Assembly (NCBI GenBank): GCA_963548155.1
Contig: CAUUTP010000008.1
Location: 1 to 36,348 of the forward strand
Direction of reading: 5' to 3'
From: Eikenella sp963548155
GTDB lineage: Bacteria; Pseudomonadota; Gammaproteobacteria; Burkholderiales; Neisseriaceae
Length of the DNA: 36,348 nucleotides
Of this stretch, positions 1-6,962 are shown one piece after another. A model generated the notes under the pieces. That model was not told the DNA's origin and did not search any database. It saw only the letters and a program-made list of their open reading frames with translations. Each line of letters starts with the position of its first letter. The first letter of the stretch is position 1. The position numbers and the translations under genes are program-made.

Positions 1-163
1 CGCAATAATCGTGCACATAATCCGCCCGCAGCCGGCGCAACATGTTCAACACGCCATACATCGCCCCAGTCGGCGCACCGTCAGGCGCGGACAACTGCGC
101 CATTGCGTGATAAGCGCGGTAAAGATAAGAAGAGCCGTCAACGAGGAGGAGGGTTTTGCGCAT
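1..163 (-). CDS. polA: DNA polymerase I, N-terminal fragment (runs off left edge)
   Basis: The 54 codons visible read MRKTLLLVDGSSYLYRAYHA and continue with a PTGAMYGVLNMLRRL segment. This is the start of the 5'-3' exonuclease domain of DNA polymerase I (LVDGSSYLYRA holds the first metal-binding aspartate). The enzyme removes RNA primers and fills gaps in replication and repair. The ATG is at 161-163 and the rest of the gene lies left of position 1. No strong Shine-Dalgarno is visible. A DUS copy sits about 55 bp upstream. Family assignment is secure; length and the polymerase domain cannot be judged here. Confidence 0.93.
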   Translation of the reverse strand, partial: MRKTLLLVDGSSYLYRAYHAMAQLSAPDGAPTGAMYGVLNMLRRLRADYVHDYC

Positions 164-505
164 TTGGGCAACCGTTTGTGTGGAATAAAAACAGTGGGAT
201 TATAGCGCACAATAAGCAGGCTACCTGAAAGCCAGCCAAAACCGAGCGGCAAATTGCCGCTAGCCTTTGGCAGGTGTAAGAAAGGCTACCTGAAAACCGC
301 GGCGATTGGGTTTCAGGTAGCCTTTTATGGGATGGATGACGGATTTGCTTTTATTGAGAAAATGCTTTTTATTGGCAAGCAAAATGGTAAAGCCGCCCTG
401 CTCTGGAGCAAGCTCAAGGTCGGTTGTAAGCGGTGCGGTAGTGAGGCTCAAACAACGTGGGTTGCTAAGTGGCACAAATTGCTCGGCCGTTTTTTCAGGT
501 AGCCT
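164..505. other. Intergenic region between polA and the 506-1252 gene
   Basis: This 342-bp gap holds DUS copies at 218-229, 283-294, 312-323 and 494-505. The middle two form an inverted pair. Short open frames exist on both strands, including one on the minus strand that follows the upstream gene's stop in the same frame. None has a ribosome-binding site or a recognisable product. The polA promoter must lie here, but I cannot point to convincing -35 and -10 hexamers. Confidence 0.6.
283..323. terminator. Inverted DUS pair, candidate terminator
   Basis: AGGCTACCTGAA (283-294) and its reverse complement (312-323) can form a 12-bp stem with a 17-nt loop, followed by TTTT on the plus strand. It lies downstream of the 506-1252 gene. 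The role is inferred from the well-known use of paired uptake sequences as terminators in Neisseria. Confidence 0.5.
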
Positions 506-1252
506 TCAAGCCAGCCAGTCGTAGCATTGCTCCCACAGCAGGGTTTCTTCCGGCTTTTCGCGGCCGGCCAGCAAGGCTTGCTCAAAAGCGCGGCGAAAGG
601 TGGCACGGGTGTGCGGGGCGGCGAACCAGACGGAAAGTTTGGTGACTAGATGCTCACGATGCGGGCGATGGTCGGGGAGATAACAGGCTTTATCCCAGTC
701 TGGTTCGTTTGCGCCATAGGGTATGGTCAGATACAGGCTGATAAATTCGCGCAGGGCGTTGGTTTCAGAAGCAGATTTCGTCCACAGGGCGAGTAGCTCA
801 TCGGTTACGTCGAGACCTGCAAAGTGGAACATGACGAGCCACGTGGACAGGCAGCCTTCGTAGCGCGGAGCAGCGATTTGGTGTGCAAACCAGGCGGTAG
901 CAAAACGGTGTAGCCAGCGGATTTCATCTTCCAGCCAGCATTCGGGCAGGTCGCAGCGCAATTTGTCGAGCAGCATTTCATCGAGAGAACGCACATCTTC
1001 ATCGTTTACCAAGGCCTGCAAAATGCGCGGCAGGAAATGCTTCATATCGCGCGCTGTGGCGGCTTCGTCTGCCAGCGGTATACTGCCCAAATAGCCGGCC
1101 AAGTTGTTAGCGGGAATCTCGCGCAGCCGATAACTTAACAGCTCGTGCTGGCAGTCTTCGGGCATGCAGCATGCGCAGGTGCAGATGTTGAGTGGGAAAT
1201 GAACCGTATAGGGGGCGAACAGCCGGTAGGCTTCTTCGATGAGGTCTTGCAT
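506..1252 (-). CDS. Hypothetical protein with N-terminal cysteine cluster (248 aa)
   Basis: I do not recognise a named family. The 248-residue protein has no signal peptide or membrane helix and looks cytoplasmic. Near the N-terminus is a cysteine-rich stretch, CTCACCMPEDC (about residues 24-34), that could bind a metal. It is followed by a leucine-rich, mostly helical body containing a KHFLPRILQAL segment. Tryptophans are frequent in the second half. Start ATG at 1252; no clear Shine-Dalgarno. Base composition resembles the neighbours, so recent transfer is not indicated. It stands between polA and the pet operon with DUS copies on both sides and appears to be transcribed alone. A zinc-binding role is speculation from the cysteines only. 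Confidence 0.7.
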   Translation of the reverse strand: MQDLIEEAYRLFAPYTVHFPLNICTCACCMPEDCQHELLSYRLREIPANNLAGYLGSIPLADEAATARDMKHFLPRILQALVNDEDVRSLDEMLLDKLRCDLPECWLEDEIRWLHRFATAWFAHQIAAPRYEGCLSTWLVMFHFAGLDVTDELLALWTKSASETNALREFISLYLTIPYGANEPDWDKACYLPDHRPHREHLVTKLSVWFAAPHTRATFRRAFEQALLAGREKPEETLLWEQCYDWLA

Positions 1253-1424
1253 TTGGCGACTCTGTAGTTAAGTTTCAGGTAGCCTGAATCAGTTGAAGGC
1301 TAGCTGGAATATGGCTGCTGTGATTTGAAGTATTCAGTATATCAGGCACTTTGTCGGATACCTTATTCGGCCTTTGGCTTGCTCGACCAATGGTTTACGA
1401 TTGCAGGTAGCCTGAACTGGTTTG

Positions 1425-1468
1425 AGGCTACCTGAAACCAAACTGCTATTCCAGTTTTCAGGTAGCCT
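1425..1468. terminator. Inverted DUS pair downstream of the pet operon
   Basis: AGGCTACCTGAA (1425-1436) and its complement (1457-1468) form a possible 12-bp stem with a 20-nt loop, just beyond the pet operon terminator. It may back up termination for petC. Confidence 0.45.
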
Positions 1469-1480
1469 TTTTTCACAAAT

Positions 1481-1510
1481 AAAAACGCAGGCTGTTGGCC
1501 AACCTGCGTT
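1481..1510 (-). terminator. Rho-independent terminator of the pet operon
   Basis: Reading the minus strand, AACGCAGG, an 11-nt loop and CCTGCGTT make a perfect 8-bp stem followed by a T-rich tract (TTTATTTGT). It starts 17 bp after the petC stop codon. Confidence 0.8.
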
Positions 1511-1527
1511 CCTTGAGGAGTTGCTGC

Positions 1528-2310
1528 TTAGTGCACGTCTTTCCAGTATTCCTTTTTCAGGAAGTAGGCCAACGGCAGCATGATGGCAAACAGGAACAGC
1601 AACACGCCGTAGCCGATTTGTTTGCGTTGCAGCTGCGCGGGTTCGCCCATATACACCAGATAGGCCACTAGGTCTTTGGTGTAATTATCGAACTCTTTGG
1701 CACTCACTTCGCCGTTAGGCAGGCGGCGGCTGTGCAGGCCGGTGGCCTCCCAATACAGTTTGGGCACCAGGTTGCCGTGTTCGTCTTTCACCATCACGGG
1801 CTGACCTTTGCTGTCAAGCTCCACCGCGCGGATACCCTGCTGTTCCCACAAGGGGTGCGGCATGCCGACTTTGTCGAACACCAGGTTGTTCCAGCCGGTT
1901 GGGCGGCTCGGGTCTTTGTAGAAGCCACGCAAATAGGCGTAGAGGTAATCCGCACCGCGCGAACGGGCAATCAGGGTTAAATCCGGCGGCTCGGCACCAA
2001 ACCAGCGTTTAGCATCTTCCGGATTCATGGCAGACTGCATCACATCGCCGGTTTTATCGGTGGTGAACATCAGGTTTTTGCGGATTTCGTCTTCGCTCAA
2101 GCCCAAGTCCTGCAAGCGGTTGTAGCGCATACCGCTGGCCGAATGGCAGGAAAGGCAGTAGTTGGCGAAAATTTGTGCACCGCGTTGCAGGCTCACTTGG
2201 TCGCCCAAGTCGATATCTACATGTTCGTAGTGGCCGCCGCCAGAGGCATTGGCGCTTAGCGGCAAGGCCAACATCAGCGCGGCCAGCCAGTTTTTCCATT
2301 GTTTTTTCAT
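1528..2310 (-). CDS. petC: Ubiquinol-cytochrome c reductase, cytochrome c1 subunit
   Basis: Cytochrome c1 of the bc1 complex carries electrons from the Rieske protein to a soluble or membrane cytochrome c. The 260-residue protein starts MKKQWKNWLAALMLALPLSA, a signal peptide cleaved probably after ANA. The haem-binding motif CLSCH is at residues 52-56. A C-terminal membrane anchor (GVLLFLFAIMLPLAYFL) ends in a basic tail, as in other c1 proteins. I chose the ATG at 2310 because AGGAG precedes it by about 8 nt; an upstream in-frame extension overlaps petB and is not credible. It is the last gene of petABC, 13 bp after petB, with a hairpin terminator downstream. Assignment is secure. Confidence 0.96.
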   Translation of the reverse strand: MKKQWKNWLAALMLALPLSANASGGGHYEHVDIDLGDQVSLQRGAQIFANYCLSCHSASGMRYNRLQDLGLSEDEIRKNLMFTTDKTGDVMQSAMNPEDAKRWFGAEPPDLTLIARSRGADYLYAYLRGFYKDPSRPTGWNNLVFDKVGMPHPLWEQQGIRAVELDSKGQPVMVKDEHGNLVPKLYWEATGLHSRRLPNGEVSAKEFDNYTKDLVAYLVYMGEPAQLQRKQIGYGVLLFLFAIMLPLAYFLKKEYWKDVH

Positions 2311-2323
2311 TTCGCCGCTCCTG

Positions 2324-3916
2324 TTAAATGCTGTTGGCAAACAGATACGCACCCGCCAAGGTAATGGCTGCATACACAAAGAACATGATTTTTTGGCGGG
2401 TAGTGCTCATGGTTACGCGTTCCGGCACTGCTTTATCCGCATTCAGCTTGGTGTTCAGCAGTGTACCGACAAAGAAGAAGGCCATATACAGCACAGAGAA
2501 CACACGGATCAGCAGAGTTTGGATTTGGAACGGATCGGCACCAAACAGGCGGACAAGCAGATAGAGATGATAAATGCTCACCAGCACCGCAAGCAGCATC
2601 ACGCCACCCACCCAGCCTGCAGCAAACAGCGCAGCCAATGGCTGGGAGCCCAATTTCTGCTTAAATACAGCTAAGCTCGGGCGCTCCGGGCTGGTGTAAA
2701 TCGGCATGCCGAGGAAGAACAGGAAATAGAAAATCGTGAACGATTGGGCAATTTCCGTTCTGAGATCGGTAGCCACCTGTGCACCAAGAATACCCAGGCC
2801 GATGAAGGCAATTAGGAACAGCACCAGCATAGTTTTGAAGGTGATGTTGCGGTAGCGCACGGATTTCACCGGTGAGCGGTCGAGCCAAGGCAGCAGAGCA
2901 ATCAGAATCACTGCTGCACCCATGCCAATTACACCCCACACCTGCGTGCCAGCAAACGAGGGAATAGCGCGCAAGATGGCGTAGAACGGAGTGAAATACC
3001 ACACTGGAGCGATGTGAGCCGGAGTTTTTAGCGAGTTGGCCGGGTCAAAGTTGGGCGCTTCGAGGAAGTAGCCGCCGCCTTCAGGTGCGAAGAACATGAT
3101 GGCGCAGAACACAATCAGGAATACCACCACACCCAAAACGTCTTTCACGGTGTAATACGGATGGAAAGGGATGCCGTCGAGCGGGATACCGTTTTCATCT
3201 TTCAGCTTTTTAATTTCCACACCGTCGGGGTTGTTTGAGCCCACTTCGTGCAGCGCAATCAGATGCGCCACTACCAGACCAACCAGCACCAGCGGCACAG
3301 CAATCACGTGCAGCGCAAAGAAGCGGTTGAGCGTAACGTCGGAAACGTTAAAGTCGCCACGAATCCAAGTGGACAAATCCGGGCCGATTACCGGGATGGC
3401 GCCAAACAGATTGATGATTACCTGCGCACCCCAAAACGACATTTGGCCCCAAGGCAGCAGGTAGCCCATAAAGGCCTCTGCCATCAGGGCGAGGAAAATC
3501 AGCGCGCCGCACACCCACACGAGTTCGCGTGGTTTTTTGAACGAGCCGTAAATCAGGCCGCGGAACATGTGCAGATACACTACGATGAAGAACATCGAAG
3601 CGCCGGTGGAGTGCATATAGCGGATAATCCAGCCGCCGGACACATCACGCATGATGTATTCCACTGCCGTAAATGCGGCAGGCAGATGGTATTGGTTCAG
3701 ATTGCCGTCCGGTTTGTAGTTCATCGTCAGGAAGATGCCACTGACAATTTGAATCACCAGCACCAGCAAGGCGAGCGAACCGAAGAAATACCAAAAATTG
3801 AAGTTTTTCGGTGCGTAATATTCGGTTACGTGTTCCTTCATCATTTTCGAAAGGGGGAAACGCGCGTCCACCCAGTCGAGCAATGCTTTGGCTTTATTAT
3901 TGGTTTGATTGGTCAT
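2324..3916 (-). CDS. petB: Ubiquinol-cytochrome c reductase, cytochrome b subunit, with extra C-terminal helix block
   Basis: Cytochrome b holds haems bL and bH and the two quinone sites of the bc1 complex. The haem-ligand histidines fit residues 102/116 and 203/218. The Qo-site motif reads PVWY (304-307) rather than PEWY, a variant I recall from other proteobacteria. At 530 residues it is longer than the roughly 400-460 usual for bacterial cytochrome b. The normal eighth helix, FTIFYFLFFLGMPIYTSPERP (from residue 393), is followed by about 75 additional residues with two more hydrophobic helices. The second of these (RVFSVLYMAFFFVGTLLNTK) resembles helix eight and leads into a tail, KAVPERVTM, like the usual end of the protein. 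Start ATG at 3916 (GGGGAACAAATC before it), 16 bp after the petA stop. Confidence 0.95.
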   Translation of the reverse strand: MTNQTNNKAKALLDWVDARFPLSKMMKEHVTEYYAPKNFNFWYFFGSLALLVLVIQIVSGIFLTMNYKPDGNLNQYHLPAAFTAVEYIMRDVSGGWIIRYMHSTGASMFFIVVYLHMFRGLIYGSFKKPRELVWVCGALIFLALMAEAFMGYLLPWGQMSFWGAQVIINLFGAIPVIGPDLSTWIRGDFNVSDVTLNRFFALHVIAVPLVLVGLVVAHLIALHEVGSNNPDGVEIKKLKDENGIPLDGIPFHPYYTVKDVLGVVVFLIVFCAIMFFAPEGGGYFLEAPNFDPANSLKTPAHIAPVWYFTPFYAILRAIPSFAGTQVWGVIGMGAAVILIALLPWLDRSPVKSVRYRNITFKTMLVLFLIAFIGLGILGAQVATDLRTEIAQSFTIFYFLFFLGMPIYTSPERPSLAVFKQKLGSQPLAALFAAGWVGGVMLLAVLVSIYHLYLLVRLFGADPFQIQTLLIRVFSVLYMAFFFVGTLLNTKLNADKAVPERVTMSTTRQKIMFFVYAAITLAGAYLFANSI

Positions 3917-3932
3917 GATTTGTTCCCCGGTA

Positions 3933-4526
3933 TCAGCCGTCTTCGCCCACACGGATGGTGGTCTCAGATAGGTATTTATAAGGAGGAATCACCAGATTGG
4001 ACGGTGCCGGCACGCCTTTGTACACGCGGCCGGCCAAGTCGAATTTGGAGCCGTGGCAGGGGCAGAAGAAACCGCCCTTCCAGTTCGCACCCAAATCAGC
4101 AGGAGCGAGGTCGGGACGGAATGTGGGCGAACAACCCAAGTGGGTACAGATACCAATGGCCACCCAGATACTATCTTTGCCTTTAATGGAACGCAGCTCG
4201 TTTTGGCAGTATTCCGGCTGCTGATCGGCAGCAGTAGAGGAGGGATCGACCAATTCGCCGTTTAAGGAAGGCAAATCCTTCAGCTGCTGCTCGGTGCGAT
4301 TGAGCACCCAGATTGGCTTGCCGCGCCATTCAGCGGTAACCAACTGGCCGGCTTCGATTTTGCTTACATCGATGTCGATCGGCGCACCGGCCGCTTTAGC
4401 CTTTTCCGAAGGGAAAAAGCTGGCAACGAAAGGCGTGGCTACACCCAGTGCGCCCACGCCGGCAGCACCGGCAGTGGCCAGCACCAAAAAGCGCCGCCGT
4501 TCCTGATTGATTTCTTGGTTAGTCAT
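3933..4526 (-). CDS. petA: Ubiquinol-cytochrome c reductase, Rieske iron-sulfur subunit
   Basis: The Rieske protein takes one electron from ubiquinol at the Qo site and passes it to cytochrome c1. The 197-residue protein has the two cluster-binding motifs CTHLGC (127-132) and CPCHGS (155-160), each giving one Cys and one His to the 2Fe-2S cluster. The N-terminus carries a twin-arginine-like ERRRFLVLATAG followed by a hydrophobic segment (about 13-40) that is normally retained as a membrane anchor. The length is normal. It is the first gene of petABC and lies closest to the presumed promoter upstream of 4527. Start ATG at 4526 gives the expected family N-terminus. Confidence 0.96.
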   Translation of the reverse strand: MTNQEINQERRRFLVLATAGAAGVGALGVATPFVASFFPSEKAKAAGAPIDIDVSKIEAGQLVTAEWRGKPIWVLNRTEQQLKDLPSLNGELVDPSSTAADQQPEYCQNELRSIKGKDSIWVAIGICTHLGCSPTFRPDLAPADLGANWKGGFFCPCHGSKFDLAGRVYKGVPAPSNLVIPPYKYLSETTIRVGEDG

Positions 4527-4564
4527 TACTCAATCATCCTAATACTCTGAAAAAACCGAAATAC

Positions 4565-4624
4565 TGAGGCCTTTGCACAACAGTCGTTGTGGCACCGTAG
4601 GGTGGCAACTTTGCAAAGGCCTCA
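4565..4624. mobile_element. 60-bp MITE-like palindromic element
   Basis: Perfect 13-bp terminal inverted repeats, TGAGGCCTTTGCA at the left and TGCAAAGGCCTCA at the right, enclose a 34-bp core. The core contains a second small inverted repeat (ACAAC/GTTGT). The ends resemble those of IS5-family elements in Neisseriaceae (GAG-CCTTTGCA type). No coding capacity. The simplest reading is an internally deleted IS remnant or a non-autonomous miniature element between petA and its promoter region. Confidence 0.6.
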
Positions 4625-4657
4625 ATGCTGCCAATAGTGCAGCGGCGTGATTTTACC

Positions 4658-4671
4658 TTAATCTAAATCAA
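4658..4671 (-). promoter_or_regulatory. Candidate FNR box upstream of petA
   Basis: On the minus strand TTGATTTAGATTAA matches the FNR consensus TTGAT-N4-ATCAA at 9 of 10 positions. It lies upstream of petA next to GGTAAAATC, a possible -10. That placement would favour repression rather than activation. It rests on a motif match alone. Confidence 0.35.
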
Positions 4672-4828
4672 CACTTAAAGCAATATTTGAAATAAAGTAA
4701 AGATTTGTCTTACCACCGCGGGTTGTGTGGGCATAAGTGCAACAATGCAACCGCTTGTTGGCATGATAAAAATGCCGCCAAAGGCCACCTGAAAAACAAA
4801 ATGTAAAGATTACACTGCCCAGTTCAAC

Positions 4829-5578
4829 TCAAGCCGGATTATCTTCATCAAAGAACAAGCATTCCAGCGGCCACTCCTGTTGTAGCCGTGCCGACAGCGC
4901 TTGGATGCCGTAACGTTCGGTTGCATGGTGGCCGGCACTCACAAACAGCACGCCATTTTCCTGCGCCAAATGATATTGCGCTTCGGAAATCTCGCCGGTA
5001 ACGAAGGTATCTGCGCCCATATCGATCGCCTGTTGGAAAAAACCCTGCGCCCCTCCGGTACACCAAGCCAGCTTACCCACCGGCCGCGATAAATCGCCGG
5101 CAGACACCGGTTGGCGCCCCAAACGCTCAGCCAGATTAGCCAGCAGTGTATGGCCGTCTGCCTCCGCCACCGGCGTACCGAACATCAGTAAGTTCTGCTC
5201 GCCGGTTTGACCTTCGATGTGCCATCCCATGCGTGCTGCCAGCTGTGCGTTATTGCCTACCTCAGGGTGGGCATCGAGCGGCAGATGGTAGCCGGCCATA
5301 TTGATATTGTGCCGAATCAGTGTGGCGATGCGACGGTGTTTCCAGCCGGTAATGGTGATTGGCTCGCTTTTCCAAAACAGGCCGTGGTGCACCAGGAGCA
5401 TATCGGCATCCTGCGCCACGGCATAATCGATGGCAGCCTGGCTGGCGGTAACGGCACACACGATTTTATGCACCTCTTCCCGCCCTTCCACCTGCAGGCC
5501 GTTGGGGGCATAGTCGTGGAATTCGGCAGTGCGCAAAAATTCGTTGCACCAGCGGATAATATCTTGGCGTTGCGGCAT
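4829..5578 (-). CDS. Nif3-like dinuclear metal centre hexameric protein
   Basis: The protein belongs to the Nif3/YbgI (DUF34) family, ring-shaped hexamers with a two-metal centre in each subunit. Databases often label them GTP cyclohydrolase 1 type 2, but the true substrate is unsettled. Expected metal ligands are present: the HH pair at 64-65 in LLVHHGLFW, D102 in LPLDAHPEVGN, and H217/E221 in SAGHHATERYG. The length of 249 residues is typical for the short bacterial form. GGAG about 10 nt upstream supports the ATG at 5578. It appears monocistronic, lying between the pet and patAB-ape1 clusters on the same strand. Family assignment is firm; molecular function is not. Confidence 0.9.
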   Translation of the reverse strand: MPQRQDIIRWCNEFLRTAEFHDYAPNGLQVEGREEVHKIVCAVTASQAAIDYAVAQDADMLLVHHGLFWKSEPITITGWKHRRIATLIRHNINMAGYHLPLDAHPEVGNNAQLAARMGWHIEGQTGEQNLLMFGTPVAEADGHTLLANLAERLGRQPVSAGDLSRPVGKLAWCTGGAQGFFQQAIDMGADTFVTGEISEAQYHLAQENGVLFVSAGHHATERYGIQALSARLQQEWPLECLFFDEDNPA

Positions 5579-5619
5579 AGTTGGGCTCCATAGCGAATGG
5601 GTAATGGGCCTATTGTATT

Positions 5620-5655
5620 TTCAGGTAGCCTTGGATGTATTGCAGGCTACCTGAA
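5620..5655. terminator. Inverted DUS pair upstream of the Nif3 gene
   Basis: TTCAGGTAGCCT (5620-5631) and AGGCTACCTGAA (5644-5655) form a possible 12-bp stem with a 12-nt loop. It is the second of two DUS hairpins between ape1 and the Nif3 gene. Confidence 0.4.
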
Positions 5656-5678
5656 AATATTGCTTGGGTTACACCGGA

Positions 5679-5697
5679 TTGATTGAACTGCAATCAA
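5679..5697. promoter_or_regulatory. 19-bp perfect inverted repeat, candidate operator
   Basis: TTGATTG, AACTG, CAATCAA gives perfect 7-bp arms with a 5-bp spacer. It lies between the ape1 terminator hairpin and the Nif3 gene start. Size and symmetry suit a dimeric repressor or activator site; no regulator is identified. Confidence 0.35.
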
Positions 5698-5711
5698 CTT
5701 GTTAATTGGTT

Positions 5712-5743
5712 TTCAGGTAGCCTCGTATCTGAGGCTACCTGAA
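5712..5743 (-). terminator. DUS-pair terminator after ape1
   Basis: TTCAGGTAGCCT (5712-5723) and AGGCTACCTGAA (5732-5743) form a 12-bp stem with an 8-nt loop, 15 bp past the ape1 stop. It is likely the end of the patA-patB-ape1 transcript. Confidence 0.55.
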
Positions 5744-5758
5744 ATCGGTGTGGGCGGT

Positions 5759-6943
5759 TTATTTATTAGCGAGTTTGATGAGGTCGTCGGCCAGCTTACC
5801 AGCGGCAGTTTGGTAGCCTTGAGCGGTGAAGTGCACACCGTCGCGCGCACCTAAACCTTGCGCCATCCAGCTTTTCATACTGCACGCGCCACCCATGGCA
5901 GCCTGCCACGACCAATACAGGATTTGCTCCTGCTGCGCCACGTCGCGCTGCATTTGCTGCATGGCATCCAGATACGGCGGGCGTTGACCGCATTGACCAT
6001 GCCGCCCTTTAAGCGACTCGGGTGCGCCAATAATCAGGATGCCGGCGCCGGGCAGCGCTTCGCGGATTTTGTGGATGGTATCGGCCCAAATACGCTTGGT
6101 TTGCGCCATATCGAGGTGGCTGTTAAACGCTTCGTTGGTGCCATAGGCCAGGATGACCAAATCAGCCTGGGTGGCCGACAAGTCCTGCTGCCAATCGGCA
6201 CGCCAGCCGCTCCATTGTGAGAGCTGCGAGCCGTTGATGCCCATGGCGGATACGATTACACCGGGGCGGTTGTTTTCAATGTTGATGTGACCGATTTCCC
6301 AAATATCGCCGGCTTGGGCGCGGTAGCTGAGCGGCAGCCGTGATGTGAAGGAGAAATACTGCCAAGCGTTGCTGCCAAGGTTGGGCAGAGAGGCAACTTG
6401 GCTGCCTTGCGAGTCGTGCACCTTGAGCTCGCTGTCGGCAAACACGGGGCGGGCGGTGATGGTGATTTGCTGGGCTTCGCCAATGGGGCTGCGCGGATTA
6501 ACGGTTACGCTGCCACCGCCGCCGGAGGAGCGGCTGAGAATGCCGCCTAGCGGAAAATCAGCACGGGCATTGCGGTTGCTCAGCACCTGCCAGCCGCTGC
6601 TGCTATGCAGCACTTGGGCATTGCGCTGGCCAGATACGGTGTTGGGATACACCCAGCCGATGCCGCCATCGCCCCACTGCTGCTGCAAACGGGTGCGCAA
6701 TTCGTTGGTAAAGTAGTCGCCGGCGGTATGGGAGTCGCCCAGCTGGATGATACGGAATTTCACGTCGCCGCCACGGTTGAGCCGTTGCAGCTTATCGAGC
6801 CACACAGGCTGCCAGCTGCCGTAGTTGGTGAGCTCGGCTTTCTCTGGGGTGCCTTGGGCGGCTGTTTCGGCGCTGCAGGCCTGGCAGGCGAGCAGGCAGG
6901 CGGTCATCAAGGCCAGCTTGCGGCCTTTTTTGGAAAACAACAT
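5759..6943 (-). CDS. ape1: Peptidoglycan O-acetylesterase (SGNH/GDSL hydrolase)
   Basis: Ape1 removes O-acetyl groups from MurNAc in the periplasm, which lets lytic transglycosylases act. The 394-residue protein has the SGNH landmarks in order: GDSHTAGDYF with nucleophile S71, an Asn in GTNE (268-271), and the Asp-His pair in DGVHFT (368-371). Between them is an inserted beta-rich region (about 100-230), as in neisserial Ape1. The N-terminus is a signal sequence; LLAC (17-20) could be a lipobox, but cleavage after ACSA is also possible. It is the last gene of a three-gene cluster, 19 bp downstream of patB. Context makes the call much stronger than the fold alone. Confidence 0.88.
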   Translation of the reverse strand: MLFSKKGRKLALMTACLLACQACSAETAAQGTPEKAELTNYGSWQPVWLDKLQRLNRGGDVKFRIIQLGDSHTAGDYFTNELRTRLQQQWGDGGIGWVYPNTVSGQRNAQVLHSSSGWQVLSNRNARADFPLGGILSRSSGGGGSVTVNPRSPIGEAQQITITARPVFADSELKVHDSQGSQVASLPNLGSNAWQYFSFTSRLPLSYRAQAGDIWEIGHINIENNRPGVIVSAMGINGSQLSQWSGWRADWQQDLSATQADLVILAYGTNEAFNSHLDMAQTKRIWADTIHKIREALPGAGILIIGAPESLKGRHGQCGQRPPYLDAMQQMQRDVAQQEQILYWSWQAAMGGACSMKSWMAQGLGARDGVHFTAQGYQTAAGKLADDLIKLANK

Positions 6944-6962
6944 TACTCTAGCTATCCTTCAA

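Larger units (their letters stand above)
4527..4828. other. pet operon upstream region
   Basis: This 302-bp gap separates petA from the Nif3 gene, both on the minus strand. It holds a 60-bp palindromic element (4565-4624), an FNR-like half-site pair (4658-4671) and a degenerate DUS (GGCCACCTGAAA near 4782). It is AT-rich around 4650-4705, as expected of a promoter region, but I cannot fix a single transcription start. Confidence 0.6.

Noticed and set aside
254..502. Small overlapping open frames between polA and the 506-1252 gene
   Set aside because: Part of each is translated DUS, no ribosome-binding site is present and no family is recognised. The minus-strand frame continues past the 506-1252 stop but would need a GTG start.
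2311..2379. 23-residue N-terminal extension of cytochrome c1
   Set aside because: It would overlap the petB end and precede a clear signal peptide; the ATG at 2310 has its own AGGAG.
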